A stretch of DNA of 64,000 bases, taken from assembly GCF_017498505.1 (NCBI RefSeq), contig NZ_CP071798.1:1819501-1883500 (forward strand), in the 5' to 3' direction. The stretch is from Sporosarcina sp. Te-1 (lineage in GTDB: Bacteria; Bacillota; Bacilli; Bacillales_A; Planococcaceae). Under the pieces are notes generated by a model. That model made no database searches, had not been told where the DNA came from, and worked only from the letters and a program-made list of their open reading frames with translations. Position numbers and translations under genes: made by a program. This document shows positions 9,231-18,002 of this stretch, piece by piece (the stretch's first letter is position 1; every line of letters starts with the position of its first letter).

Positions 9231-10345
9231 AATGCAACAACCTCCTCAGACTTTATTACGAGCGGAATGGCGATAATCAAACACGTGCCGTTCTCCGATT
9301 CGATTAAAAGTTCTCCTTCAATCAAGGCAAGGCGTTCTTCCATCCCCCTCAGTCCATTTCCACGGCTGGCCTTAGCCATTCCAATTCCATCATCACTGAT
9401 GCGAATTGTACACACACCTTGACCGACACTTAGCTGTACATTGCAACTCGTCGCTTTGCTATGTTTAACGATGTTAGTGGAGGCTTCACGTAAGCAAAGC
9501 CCTGCAATATTTTGCTGAAGCGGAGAAAGGTCGGTCAACATTCCTTCCATCTCAACCTGCAGCTCGAAGCTTCCCGCTGTTAAGATTTGCTCCATATGAG
9601 CCAGTTCCTCTTCAATCGTACTATAACGCATGTCGGATACAAGTTCTCTTACTTGAGATAAGGCAGAACGTGATGCTGTTTCAATATCTTGTGCGGCGAT
9701 GCCCACTTTCTCTGGATTTGATGCAATCCGTTGAATTACTTGGCTTTGCAAGGTGATTAACGATAAGGTATGGCCGAGTGTATCATGTAAATCCCTTGCA
9801 ATTCGAACACGCTCCTCTTGTTTGATCAGCGTTTTGATTTGTTCATTGGCAACATCCAATTTACGCTCCAGCTCAAAACGTTCATTCATTTGTCTGCTGC
9901 CATAAGGAGACATGACCATGACAACGAGAAACGGAAGTAGAAAAAGGATATCAGGCAGCCCATTTTGAATGTACAGCCATCCAAGACAGAGGATCAGTAT
10001 CAGAATGAAGAGATTTACAGCCCACTTAAAATGTTTTTTTCTCGTAAACCAACCTATGAAATTAGATGTAAAAAATCCAAGCAATAAATTGTAAGGACTA
10101 TAGAATAAAGTTAACGCGACGATGACCATCATTTGAACCGAAAGCCACCAAGCCACACTTGTGCCTTCTGTTGAATTATAAATCGACCAATAGGTAACGA
10201 GGAAAAGCAGTAATAGACCGTAGCCTATTACTGCCATTGACTGCTTTTCACTGTGGATGACATGAAAAAGCGGCATGAACAAATATACTAGAAATATATA
10301 AGGCGTCACACCAAAACGTTTAGGGAATAATTCAAAAACCTTCAT
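9227..10345 (-). CDS. DesK-like sensor histidine kinase (YvfT-like)
   Basis: A 372-residue membrane sensor kinase with about five transmembrane segments in residues 14-145, a short coiled coil, and a HisKA_3 domain with H187 in RDLHDTLGHTLS. The HATPase domain has the conserved EASTNIVKHS and ISDDGIGM stretches. Kinases of this class (DesK, YvfT, LiaS) sense membrane state and pair with LuxR-type regulators; the partner gene overlaps by four bases. The stimulus cannot be read from the sequence. Confidence 0.9.
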   Translation of the reverse strand: MKVFELFPKRFGVTPYIFLVYLFMPLFHVIHSEKQSMAVIGYGLLLLFLVTYWSIYNSTEGTSVAWWLSVQMMVIVALTLFYSPYNLLLGFFTSNFIGWFTRKKHFKWAVNLFILILILCLGWLYIQNGLPDILFLLPFLVVMVMSPYGSRQMNERFELERKLDVANEQIKTLIKQEERVRIARDLHDTLGHTLSLITLQSQVIQRIASNPEKVGIAAQDIETASRSALSQVRELVSDMRYSTIEEELAHMEQILTAGSFELQVEMEGMLTDLSPLQQNIAGLCLREASTNIVKHSKATSCNVQLSVGQGVCTIRISDDGIGMAKASRGNGLRGMEERLALIEGELLIESENGTCLIIAIPLVIKSEEVVAL

Positions 10346-10346
10346 C

Positions 10347-11084
10347 TCATACCACTTCCTGTTTCCTTCTGCTATATATAGATAATACCATGAATAGAAG
10401 GAGATACATAACCAATATCAGAACATTCTTTATCTCGGGCAGCTCTCCCCGTACAATGGCCCAAGCCCCATTTCCATAATGAAATGCAGGAAGCCACATA
10501 CCGATCGTCTGAATGAGTTTCGGCAAAATATCCATCGGCATCCACAGCCCGCCTGTTATGGCTAACAATAAGTAGAAGATATTGCTGACTCCAGAGGCGG
10601 TATCGACTTTTTTCATTGTTCCAACCAGCAAACCCATTGCCAAAAATGGTGCGGATCCTAGTAAAATCCATAGACCGGATAGCAGCCATTCACCGATCGG
10701 CATCGTCACTCCACTTATTAGAAATCCTGCGACAAAAATGACGATGATGGAAAAGATATGGACGGCTGATTGACCTATCATTTTGGCAATGAAATAGCTC
10801 GAAGCCGGCAGAGGGGTAATTCGTAGCAACGTGGTCCAACCTTCGCTTTTCTCCTGCACCATCCGGATTCCGAGTGTCATGATGGCACTTCCCATTACAC
10901 TAAACGCCGCTATAGACATGAGAAAATGGGCATTCCACGCTGCTTTATTCTCCATTCCCATATTGACCACTTTCGTGAATATGACATAGAACACGATTGG
11001 CATGAGCAAAGACCAGAAGACAAAATAAGGATTACGAAAAATCCGGATGATTTCTATTTTACATTCTCTTAGCAACAAACTCAT
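10347..11084 (-). CDS. ABC-2 type transporter permease (YvfS-like)
   Basis: A 245-residue ABC-2 permease with six hydrophobic segments and the family layout (N-terminal cytoplasmic start LLLRECKIEIIRIFRNPYF, then transmembrane helices and a glycine-rich GLLVGTMKK loop). It lies between the ATPase gene (one base gap) and the kinase gene (one base gap), so all are translated from one message. The complex presumably exports or expels a lipid-like or peptide compound. The substrate is unknown. Confidence 0.88.
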   Translation of the reverse strand: MSLLLRECKIEIIRIFRNPYFVFWSLLMPIVFYVIFTKVVNMGMENKAAWNAHFLMSIAAFSVMGSAIMTLGIRMVQEKSEGWTTLLRITPLPASSYFIAKMIGQSAVHIFSIIVIFVAGFLISGVTMPIGEWLLSGLWILLGSAPFLAMGLLVGTMKKVDTASGVSNIFYLLLAITGGLWMPMDILPKLIQTIGMWLPAFHYGNGAWAIVRGELPEIKNVLILVMYLLLFMVLSIYSRRKQEVV

Positions 11085-11085
11085 A

Positions 11086-11991
11086 TTACGATACCTCCTG
11101 TTCGACAGTCAGTTGTTCGAAAGCATCTTCGAGCCTGCCCTTTTCGATCGCTATGTCTTCCAGTCTTATCTTCAATTCAAATAAGCTTCGCAAAACGAAG
11201 TCCGGATTCTCTGTCATAATGGTCAGTCGTCCTTTGTCCTCTATTACAGCCAGCACCTCTTGCATATTTGTCAAATTTTCTTTCCGAATCGTTTCATTCA
11301 TTTTAAATGAAATGGATTGGCGGAGCAGGCTTCGCTTAATTTCCATTGGTGAACCATCCGCAATGACTTTCCCCTGATTAAACAAAATGATACGGGTCGC
11401 GATATCGTCTGCTTCCTGCAAATAATGCGTGGAAAAGAGAATCGTCTTCCCTTGCTCCGCCAACTCTTTCACCGTCTGCCAAAACTGCTTGCGCGCCGTA
11501 CTATCCATTCCAACAGTCGGCTCGTCAAAAAAGAGGAGATCGGGATTACCGGCCAGCGCTAAGGCAAACCCGACCCGGCGTTTTTGCCCACCGGACAGCT
11601 TTTCCGTCCGTTTATCCAACTCCCCAGGTGTCATTCCTGTCAATTCAACTAACTTCTCCATAGATAATGGATCCGGATAATAACTTTGGAATAAAGCGAG
11701 CAATTCTTTCACTTTCAAGGCATCCATCAGACTCACCTGTTGCAGCATGACGCCAATCCGTTCATGTACAGCCCGTGAGTCGGGAACTGCTTGAAACAGT
11801 TTCGCTTCCCCTGATGTCGGCTTTAGCAGGCCAAGCATCATCAGCATCGTCGTACTCTTGCCGGCACCGTTAGGACCGAGTATCGCGACAATCTCTCCTC
11901 GCTGGACAGAGAATGAAACGTCATCAACCGCCCTTTTTCCTTTAAACTCTTTTGTTAAGTTTGTAATTTGGACAACCGGTTGCATCTTCAC
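11086..11991 (-). CDS. ABC transporter ATP-binding protein (YvfR-like)
   Basis: A 301-residue ATPase with Walker A GPNGAGKST, the signature LSGGQKRR, Walker B LLFFDEPTVGMD and the switch histidine in FSTHYLQEA. The DrrA/NatA-like C-terminal extension of about 80 residues is typical of ABC-2 exporters. It is the first gene of the minus-strand operon (ATPase, permease, kinase, regulator, VanZ, membrane protein). An upstream promoter and palindrome lie at 12038-12073. Confidence 0.9.
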   Translation of the reverse strand: MKMQPVVQITNLTKEFKGKRAVDDVSFSVQRGEIVAILGPNGAGKSTTMLMMLGLLKPTSGEAKLFQAVPDSRAVHERIGVMLQQVSLMDALKVKELLALFQSYYPDPLSMEKLVELTGMTPGELDKRTEKLSGGQKRRVGFALALAGNPDLLFFDEPTVGMDSTARKQFWQTVKELAEQGKTILFSTHYLQEADDIATRIILFNQGKVIADGSPMEIKRSLLRQSISFKMNETIRKENLTNMQEVLAVIEDKGRLTIMTENPDFVLRSLFELKIRLEDIAIEKGRLEDAFEQLTVEQEVS

Positions 11992-12037
11992 ACCAACTCC
12001 TTTATCTATAGAATAGAAAATTAGCTGAAAGTTGGTT

Positions 12038-12073
12038 AGTATACTCTGTCATAGTTTAACCTGACATTTGTCA
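12038..12073 (-). promoter_or_regulatory. Probable promoter and palindromic operator of the exporter/two-component operon
   Basis: On the minus strand a TATACT -10 box (12038-12043) is preceded by a 17-base spacer and TGTCAG (12061-12066). The -35 overlaps the palindrome TGACATTTGTCA at 12062-12073, a plausible site for the operon's own response regulator. The assignment is by pattern only. Confidence 0.45.
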
Positions 12074-12164
12074 CTCCTTTCTATTGTTTCAAGGTTTCCG
12101 CAATCAAATGGGCTCGGCCTAGAAGTATCAGCAGATGCTGCCGTGCCAAAACGCTCTACAAAAT

Positions 12165-12193
12165 TCGACATTTTCACGAAATAGGGCTAAAAT
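12165..12193 (+). promoter_or_regulatory. Probable promoter of the ABC importer operon
   Basis: TCGACA (12165-12170), a 17-base spacer and TAAAAT (12188-12193) match a vegetative promoter about 110 bases upstream of the substrate-binding protein gene. Confidence 0.4.
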
Positions 12194-12307
12194 CACTCAA
12201 CAATTTATGCTATTCTAAACTTGTGAGTATTCCAAGATTGCTAGCCTTGTATTTTTAAAAATACGACTGGATCGCTTACACACATAGAGAACAAGGGGGA
12301 AGATAGA

Positions 12308-13354
12308 ATGAGAAAGAACAGGATTTTCGCACTTGTGGCTGCTTTTGTACTCGTTTTTGCATTAGCAGGCTGCGGAAAAGAAGATGAGAAAACGGAATCA
12401 GCTGAGGGTGGTTCAAACACCAAAGTAGATATTGGTATGCTGAAATTGACGAGCTCCGCTCCCCTGTTTATCGCCATTGAAAAAGGATTCTTCGAAGAAG
12501 AGGGCATTACGCCGAATGTAAAATGGTTTGAAGCCGCTCAGCCAATTGCTGTTGCAACGGCCAGTGGAGATATTCAAGTCGGGGCGACGGGTATTACAGC
12601 AGGTTTATATAACATGGTTGCCGGTGGAGAAAAACTGCAGATCGTAGCGGATAAAGGAAGAGAGCATGAGGGCTATAGCTCAACCGCTCTATTAGTTCCA
12701 GCTGATTCATCGATTTCTGCAATTGAAGAGTTGAAAGGCAAAAAGATCGGGATTACCCAAACGGGTTCCACATACCATTACATGGCAGGAAGACTGCTTG
12801 AAGAGCATGGCTTGTCGACAGCTGATGTTGAACTTGTCCCACTGAACAGCATTCCTGGCCTGATGGAAACATTGCAAAGTAAAAATGTAGATGCCGTTCT
12901 GCTGAATGAACCGAACGTTTCCCGTGTTGTGAAGGAAGGCTATGGCAAAGTGGTTGCGCAAATCGGAGATGAGTTCGATTACCAAACATCCGGTATCTTC
13001 TTCTCACAAAAGTTTGCAGATGACGAGGAAGTCGCCGTCCGTTTCATGAAGGCGTACGCCAAAGCAACGCAATACTATTATGATGCCGTCTTGCAAAAAG
13101 AGAATGGCGAAATCGTGCCGGGCGAGAACTATGACGAAGTGGTCGATATCATCGCCAACTATACAGATCAAGAATCTGATTTAATTAAACAAGGGCTGCC
13201 GTATATGGATCGGGATGGCAAATTGCTTTCGTCTGATATCCAAACTCAAGTGGATTGGTATGTCAAAGAGAACTTGATTGACAGTTCAATTGATACGTCT
13301 TCCATCGTCAATACGGAATTGCTTGAAAAAGCGTTACAACAGCTAGGGAAGTGA
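12308..13354 (+). CDS. ABC transporter substrate-binding lipoprotein (NitT/TauT family)
   Basis: A 348-residue lipoprotein. A short signal peptide ends in the lipobox LAGC, and the mature part is a NMT1/SsuA-type periplasmic-binding fold ([15 protein letters not shown] near the start, then [17 protein letters not shown]). The family binds nitrate, taurine, alkanesulfonates, aromatic acids or thiamine-precursor pyrimidines. The ligand cannot be decided here: there is no sulfonate monooxygenase and no TPP riboswitch. It starts an operon with its ATPase (seven-base gap) and permease. Confidence 0.88.
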   Translation: MRKNRIFALVAAFVLVFALAGCGKEDEKTESAEGGSNTKVDIGMLKLTSSAPLFIAIEKGFFEEEGITPNVKWFEAAQPIAVATASGDIQVGATGITAGLYNMVAGGEKLQIVADKGREHEGYSSTALLVPADSSISAIEELKGKKIGITQTGSTYHYMAGRLLEEHGLSTADVELVPLNSIPGLMETLQSKNVDAVLLNEPNVSRVVKEGYGKVVAQIGDEFDYQTSGIFFSQKFADDEEVAVRFMKAYAKATQYYYDAVLQKENGEIVPGENYDEVVDIIANYTDQESDLIKQGLPYMDRDGKLLSSDIQTQVDWYVKENLIDSSIDTSSIVNTELLEKALQQLGK

Positions 13355-13361
13355 GACTTGC

Positions 13362-14138
13362 ATGAGAATTGTCATTGACAATGTCGGGAAAAAGTTTAAG
13401 AAATCCAAGAAGGAAGAAACGACAGCACTGGAGGATATCAATTTCACCATCCATGAAAAGGAATTTGTCGTTCTTGTCGGTCCAAGCGGCTGCGGTAAAT
13501 CGACTTTGCTGAATATCGTCGGCGGGTTGCTTTCACCGAGCAGCGGAAGTATCTACTTTGAGGATATGGAAGATGAAAAGAGAGATCCGACTGTTTCGAT
13601 TGTCTTCCAGGAAATCGCCCTCTTCCCTTGGCGTACCGTGTACCAGAATGTCATCTACGGGCTGGAAGAAAAGAAGATGAACAAGCAGGAACAGATGGAA
13701 AAAGGGAATTACTATATCGATATGGTCGGCTTGTCTGAGTTTAAACATGCGTATCCTAAGCAGTTGTCAGGCGGCATGAAACAACGGGTTGGCATCGGCC
13801 GGGCACTTGCGGTGGAACCTGACCTACTATTGATGGACGAGCCGTTCTCTGCATTGGACGCACAAACCAGGACGCTGATGCAGGAAGAATTACTGACTAT
13901 TTGGAATCGAACTCAGCTTAGCACGTTATACGTAACCCACAATATAGAAGAAGCTGTTTACTTGGCTGACCGGGTCATCGTCCTCTCCCGTCATCCCGGG
14001 AGAATTAAAGAGATCATCCCAATCGATTTGCCGAAGATGGGCAGAGGGGATGCACAGTATCGGGCCCAGTTTGACCAATACGCCGAACAGATCTGGCAAT
14101 TGATTCGACAAGATGCTGTCGAGGCGTTGAAGGAGTGA
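13362..14138 (+). CDS. ABC transporter ATP-binding protein (NitT/TauT family)
   Basis: A 258-residue ATPase with Walker [10 protein letters not shown], signature [15 protein letters not shown], Walker [13 protein letters not shown] and switch [11 protein letters not shown]. It resembles SsuB/TauB/NrtD. It lies between the binding-protein and permease genes with gaps of seven bases and energises import of the unidentified small molecule. No additional regulatory domain is present. Confidence 0.9.
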   Translation: MRIVIDNVGKKFKKSKKEETTALEDINFTIHEKEFVVLVGPSGCGKSTLLNIVGGLLSPSSGSIYFEDMEDEKRDPTVSIVFQEIALFPWRTVYQNVIYGLEEKKMNKQEQMEKGNYYIDMVGLSEFKHAYPKQLSGGMKQRVGIGRALAVEPDLLLMDEPFSALDAQTRTLMQEELLTIWNRTQLSTLYVTHNIEEAVYLADRVIVLSRHPGRIKEIIPIDLPKMGRGDAQYRAQFDQYAEQIWQLIRQDAVEALKE

Positions 14139-14145
14139 TAATGGA

Positions 14146-14931
14146 ATGACAAAAAAAATGATTACGAACCGAGTTGCATTTCTGGATAAGAAAGTTCCAT
14201 TATACGCTTCTATTTTAGGAATTGCCGGGGTTCTCATTGTGTGGGAGATCATTTGCAGTCTTCACATCGTCTCCCCCCTCTTTCTTCCTGCCCCATCAGC
14301 AATCGTAACGACCGGGTGGGATATGCTGCAAAGCGGTGAGATTTTGAAAAATCTCGGTCCCAGCCTCTATCGAATAGGTGTCGGATATGTTATCGGATCA
14401 GTTGTTGGCATACTTGTCGGTTTGCTCCTCGGCTTCTCTAAATGGGCAGATGCCATCGGAACTCCGATTGTCTATTCCATCTATCCGATACCTAAAATTG
14501 CATTACTTCCTTTGTTTGTCCTATGGCTTGGAATCGGAGAATTATCAAAAGTGACCATTATTTCATTGGGTGTCTTTTTCCCTGTCGTCATCAATACATA
14601 CTCCGGAGTGAAAAATGTCGATCCAATCTTAATCAAGGCTGCAGTCACTTTTGGATCCAATCACTTGAACGTCATTCGAAAAGTGATTTTACCCGGTTCC
14701 CTGCCTATGATCTTCGCCGGATTGAAATTGGCTGCTGGAACGTCGCTGTTATTGCTTGTTGCGGCGGAAATGATTGCGGCCCAAAGTGGAATCGGATCTA
14801 TGGTTCTTCACTATGGCAACTTGATGATCACAACGAAATTGATGGTCGGCGTTCTGGTCCTGTCATTGCTCGGCCTAGCATTCAACCGCTTCCTCCAGTG
14901 GGTGGAAAACCGCCTGCTGCCGTGGAAATGA
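14146..14931 (+). CDS. ABC transporter permease (NitT/TauT family)
   Basis: A 261-residue BPD-type permease with six transmembrane helices and the EAA-loop stretch IKAAVTFGSNHLNVIRKVILPGSLPMIFAGLK, which contacts the ATPase. It completes a standard three-gene importer with the two genes upstream. About 110 bases separate it from the VOC protein gene, which has its own strong ribosome binding site. Confidence 0.9.
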   Translation: MTKKMITNRVAFLDKKVPLYASILGIAGVLIVWEIICSLHIVSPLFLPAPSAIVTTGWDMLQSGEILKNLGPSLYRIGVGYVIGSVVGILVGLLLGFSKWADAIGTPIVYSIYPIPKIALLPLFVLWLGIGELSKVTIISLGVFFPVVINTYSGVKNVDPILIKAAVTFGSNHLNVIRKVILPGSLPMIFAGLKLAAGTSLLLLVAAEMIAAQSGIGSMVLHYGNLMITTKLMVGVLVLSLLGLAFNRFLQWVENRLLPWK

Positions 14932-15041
14932 GAGATTGCTCTGCATGGAAGTCCATTGTATCTCGTTTAAAAAAGTATGAAATTGCCGGCCATTGGCTAG
15001 CATGAGAAAGACAATCCTATTTCAAAGTTTCGGAGGTTACT

Positions 15042-15437
15042 ATGGGCAGATTAATTCATTTTGAAATCCATGTAGAAGATATGGAAAGAGCTAAGACATT
15101 TTACGAAAAAGTTTTCGGATGGTCTTTTGAGGATTGGAGCGATTACGCAGGCATGCCGTACTTTGGCGTAATTACTGGTAATGACAACGAACCAGGCATT
15201 AACGGTGCTTTGATGCAGCGAAAAGGTCCGGCTCCGACAGCAAACCAAGCTCTAAACGGCTTTGCCTGTACGATGGGTGTGGAAGATTACGATACAACAG
15301 AAGCTAACATTTTGCAGCATGGCGGAACCGTGGCAATGCCTAAATATGCGTTGCCCCAAATGGCTTGGCAAGGGTATTATATGGACACGGAAGGAAATAT
15401 CTTCGGTATTCATCAGCCAGACAAAAATGCCCGGTAA
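15042..15437 (+). CDS. VOC superfamily (glyoxalase/bleomycin resistance-like) protein
   Basis: A 131-residue vicinal-oxygen-chelate fold protein with paired beta-alpha-beta-beta modules: HFEIHVEDMERAKTFYEKVFGW at the start and YYMDTEGNIFGIHQ at the end. Members are dioxygenases, isomerases or binding proteins; the reaction here is unknown. The ATG follows CGGAGGT by four bases. It may be co-transcribed with the importer, since no terminator is visible between them, and is followed by a clear terminator. Confidence 0.85.
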   Translation: MGRLIHFEIHVEDMERAKTFYEKVFGWSFEDWSDYAGMPYFGVITGNDNEPGINGALMQRKGPAPTANQALNGFACTMGVEDYDTTEANILQHGGTVAMPKYALPQMAWQGYYMDTEGNIFGIHQPDKNAR

Positions 15438-15486
15438 AACAACCATAAGATCAAATTTTCTCCTGCTATTGGAGGAGATTTTTGAG

Positions 15487-15518
15487 AACAGCGGAGTGAA
15501 TTTCTCCGCTGTTTTTTG
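15487..15518 (+). terminator. Terminator after the VOC gene
   Basis: The ten-base stem AACAGCGGAG pairs with CTCCGCTGTT around a seven-base loop and runs into six T residues. Confidence 0.9.
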
Positions 15519-15673
15519 TTTTTCTTTCTCAGGACAGCTAAACTTCTTCCGCTCAACCAAGCTATTTATTCTGCCAGAATAATTGGACAACCTGTTTTAG
15601 AATTGAACAAAGCTATGTTACACTTGAAATATATGAAACTGACATTTCAAATCCAAATATAAAGGAGTCCTGC

Positions 15674-15979
15674 ATGTATATCGTTAATTCCACCTTCATG
15701 GTACCAGAAGAAAAGGCCGAGGAAGTTATCGGCATTTATCGAAACCGCTCAAAATGGGTAGATCGAGCAGATGGCTTTCTATCTTTCCAGCTGCTCCAAA
15801 ACCAAAAGCGCCCTGGTGAACTTGTTGTGCATATGGAGTGGGCTTCTAGGGAGCAGTACTTGAATTGGGCGAGAAGTGAGCAGTTTAAACAAATACATGA
15901 ACTTGAGAAGAAATATCCTGATCAGGAGCTTGCCTCCATCATTCCGAAAGTGAGCCAATATAAGGTGGTGGCCGAGTAA
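15674..15979 (+). CDS. IsdG/HmoA-like haem-degrading monooxygenase
   Basis: A 101-residue antibiotic-biosynthesis-monooxygenase fold protein. It has N5, W65 and H75, the same spacing as the N7/W67/H77 catalytic triad of Staphylococcus IsdG, so haem degradation is the best call (family knowledge plus residue match). The gene is the first of four overlapping or closely spaced genes: its TAA shares a base with the ATG of the next gene. Its presence beside a cobalamin-binding protein and a STAS protein suggests a link between tetrapyrrole turnover and signalling, which is an inference. It could also oxidise another ligand. Confidence 0.75.
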   Translation: MYIVNSTFMVPEEKAEEVIGIYRNRSKWVDRADGFLSFQLLQNQKRPGELVVHMEWASREQYLNWARSEQFKQIHELEKKYPDQELASIIPKVSQYKVVAE

Positions 15980-16335
15980 TGGAACGTCATTTAAAAGACA
16001 CGATCGTGGATGAAGTCGTAAGGGAAATATACGAAGCATACCCTTCCCTTTGGGAACGATTCGGAGACAACGGACATCAGCGGACTGTAGAAGATAATCA
16101 TCACCATCTAGATCATTTAGAAACCGCATTTCTAATGGACGATAGTCGTTTTTTTATGGATTATACAATATGGCTGAATGAGATTTTGACAAGCAGGAAT
16201 GTCGGCACCGAGCTGATCATCGATAATTTTGAGAGGCTGCAAAAACATATTCCTGGAAAGCTGGATTCTCTAAGGGAACATTCCTATTTGCAATACTTGC
16301 AGCTGTCGCTCCACTCTTTACAGAATTTCAAGTGA
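15979..16335 (+). CDS. Unknown helical protein in a cobalamin/STAS operon
   Basis: A 118-residue protein predicted to be all-helical with no signal peptide or membrane segment. I do not recognise it. A notable stretch is SLWERFGDNG followed by a His/Asp cluster VEDNHHHLDHLETAF and then FFMDYTIWLNEILTSR. The histidine cluster could bind a metal or haem, or the protein could be a globin-like sensor module similar to the N-terminus of stressosome RsbR proteins; both are guesses. It is translationally coupled to the haem oxygenase gene upstream and lies 15 bases before the cobalamin-binding protein gene, so it likely acts in the same pathway. Confidence 0.75.
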   Translation: MERHLKDTIVDEVVREIYEAYPSLWERFGDNGHQRTVEDNHHHLDHLETAFLMDDSRFFMDYTIWLNEILTSRNVGTELIIDNFERLQKHIPGKLDSLREHSYLQYLQLSLHSLQNFK

Positions 16336-16350
16336 AAAGGAGAGGATCGA

Positions 16351-17013
16351 ATGACCGACCATTCCATTAAACTGGCAAAATTACTCCTTAGTGGAGAAGA
16401 GCAGTTAGCCATCTCCCATATCCACTCTATTTTGACTGAAAATGATCGACTTACTTTATACGAAGACCTTTTGACTCCTGCCATGACGTATATAGGACAG
16501 TTATGGGAGCGCAATGAAATCACGGTTGCTGATGAACATCTGGCTACCGCCATTTGTGACTTTATCATATCGGACTTCGAATTCAGATCATCCATAGGAG
16601 AACAAGGAAACCGGAAGAAAGTGATGCTTTTCGGCGTGGAAGGAGAAGAACATTACATCGGACTTAAAATGGCTGCCGCCGTCTTTCAAGAGTTCGGTTG
16701 GAGTGTCCGATACTTAGGCCCGAATCTTCCCCTGCGGCATGCGGAAACTGCGGCTAACGTATGGCAGCCGGACGTTATCGCCATGTCCGCGGCCCTTTCC
16801 TATCGGCTGCCGATGCTTAAACAATCCATACAAGTATTATCACATACAGCAGGACAGCCAACCTTGCTGATCGGCGGCCGGATGGCTCCCCTTGTTCACT
16901 TTGAGAAGGAAGCGGCCCCGGGACAAGTAATCACCATGTCGAATCTGCGGGAGCTTCAGAGTTGGCTCGCATTAGCAGAAAAAGGAGTGGGTACGATCAA
17001 TGCCTTTTCTTAA
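16351..17013 (+). CDS. Stand-alone cobalamin-binding sensor (CarH-like B12 module)
   Basis: A 220-residue protein. Residues 5-80 form a B12-binding four-helix cap and residues 88-215 a Rossmann-like B12-binding domain. W52 and E62-H63 give the W-x9-EH signature found in the adenosylcobalamin photoreceptors CarH and LitR, and E99-x-H101-x-x-G104 is a variant of the base-off DxHxxG motif. There is no MerR DNA-binding domain and no methyltransferase partner, so a sensor acting through a protein partner is more likely than an enzyme. It overlaps the downstream PAS-STAS gene by 14 bases. Light or cobalamin sensing is an inference from the motifs. Confidence 0.82.
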   Translation: MTDHSIKLAKLLLSGEEQLAISHIHSILTENDRLTLYEDLLTPAMTYIGQLWERNEITVADEHLATAICDFIISDFEFRSSIGEQGNRKKVMLFGVEGEEHYIGLKMAAAVFQEFGWSVRYLGPNLPLRHAETAANVWQPDVIAMSAALSYRLPMLKQSIQVLSHTAGQPTLLIGGRMAPLVHFEKEAAPGQVITMSNLRELQSWLALAEKGVGTINAFS

Positions 17014-17767
17014 AACCGGCTTAGCCATCCCCATCTTTGCCATTAATACAGACTTAGAGATATTGAAATCGAACGATACTGCGAAGAGCGTTTTAGCTGG
17101 AGCCCAAACAATCCTTGATGTGATCGAAGAGGAGAGTCGTCCGAAGGCGGTCATGAATCTTCTCCGTTTCGAAACCATTAAAGCGCTGGAAATCAATGCT
17201 CTTTCCAGTTCGGGAAACATTCTTCTCGCAGACCTTTACGTTGCCTGGTCGGAGGAAAATATAGGTGAAGTGCTCATTGTGGAAAAAGACAAGGCTGTGC
17301 AAAAAGTGAGCGAGCAGTTGAACAGCCTGCGAAGCCGCCTGAACGATACAAATTTTGAATTACTTGAAGCGAAAGAAACCGCAGAAGAGCTGCTTCACGA
17401 AAATATCAAGCTGTCCTCCCCGTTCATCGAAGTGACCGATACAATCGCCTTAATCCCTATATACGGTGGGTTGGATAAGACAAAAACCGAATTGATCGCG
17501 TCCACTTTGTCCCGCCGCGCCTACCTATCTGAAGTTGAGACGCTGATTTTAGATTTCACAGCTGTAGGACACATCGAGCAAAGTGGTTTGCAAGGGCTTG
17601 AATCATTATTGAAGGTATTACAGTTATTAGGATTCAGCGTGGTAATAGCCGGTCTTCACCCACAACATGTTCAAGAATGGAACGACATGAACTTCACTTT
17701 GGACATCCGGTTCATGAAATCATTAAAGTCGGCAATGGAAAACCTTCTGGCTGTCCAACAAACCTAA
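17000..17767 (+). CDS. PAS-like/coiled-coil/STAS signalling protein
   Basis: A 255-residue protein with a PAS-like N-terminal domain (about 1-95), a coiled coil (97-137) and a STAS domain (140-250). The STAS core ILDFTAVGHIEQSGLQGL places S195 where RsbR/RsbS-type proteins carry a phosphorylatable Ser/Thr. The layout resembles the RsbR and YtvA (LOV-STAS) stressosome proteins. The ATG lies inside the end of the cobalamin-sensor gene, eight bases after AAAGGAGTGGG, so the two are translationally coupled and likely form a complex. No kinase (RsbT) or RsbS gene is nearby, so it may plug into a stressosome encoded elsewhere. Confidence 0.8.
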   Translation: MPFLKTGLAIPIFAINTDLEILKSNDTAKSVLAGAQTILDVIEEESRPKAVMNLLRFETIKALEINALSSSGNILLADLYVAWSEENIGEVLIVEKDKAVQKVSEQLNSLRSRLNDTNFELLEAKETAEELLHENIKLSSPFIEVTDTIALIPIYGGLDKTKTELIASTLSRRAYLSEVETLILDFTAVGHIEQSGLQGLESLLKVLQLLGFSVVIAGLHPQHVQEWNDMNFTLDIRFMKSLKSAMENLLAVQQT

Positions 17768-17885
17768 ATACATACGAATGCTCCAGAAATTCCTCTTGCT
17801 TGGGTTAGTGCTTTAGTGTACGGGAACAGTTGAACTTTAGGATTTGTATACAGGTTGAGGATCATCATAATCTGGAAAGACGGAA

Positions 17886-17935
17886 TAAAAAAGATGACTA
17901 AGAATGAGGTTTCTCTCTTAGCCATCTTTTTTTAG
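17886..17935. terminator. Terminator between convergent genes
   Basis: AAGATGACTAAGA pairs with TCTTAGCCATCTT (one mismatch) and is followed by seven T residues on the plus strand; on the minus strand the A run upstream also gives a U tract. The rest of the 235-base gap shows nothing more. Confidence 0.85.
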
Positions 17936-18002
17936 TCTGTAATCAGTAACTTGCAACATATTGTAGAGGCAGCCTACTTAGCTTGAATGAATCCACTTGC
18001 TG

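Larger units (their letters stand above)
11992..12307. other. Divergent intergenic region with promoters for both flanking operons
   Basis: About 315 bases separate the exporter operon (minus) from the ABC importer operon (plus). The two promoter candidates are listed separately. No riboswitch fold (TPP, S-box) was recognised in the importer leader. Confidence 0.5.

Noticed and set aside
12000..12307. TPP or S-box riboswitch upstream of the NitT/TauT-type importer
   Set aside because: None of the conserved aptamer blocks could be found in this leader.
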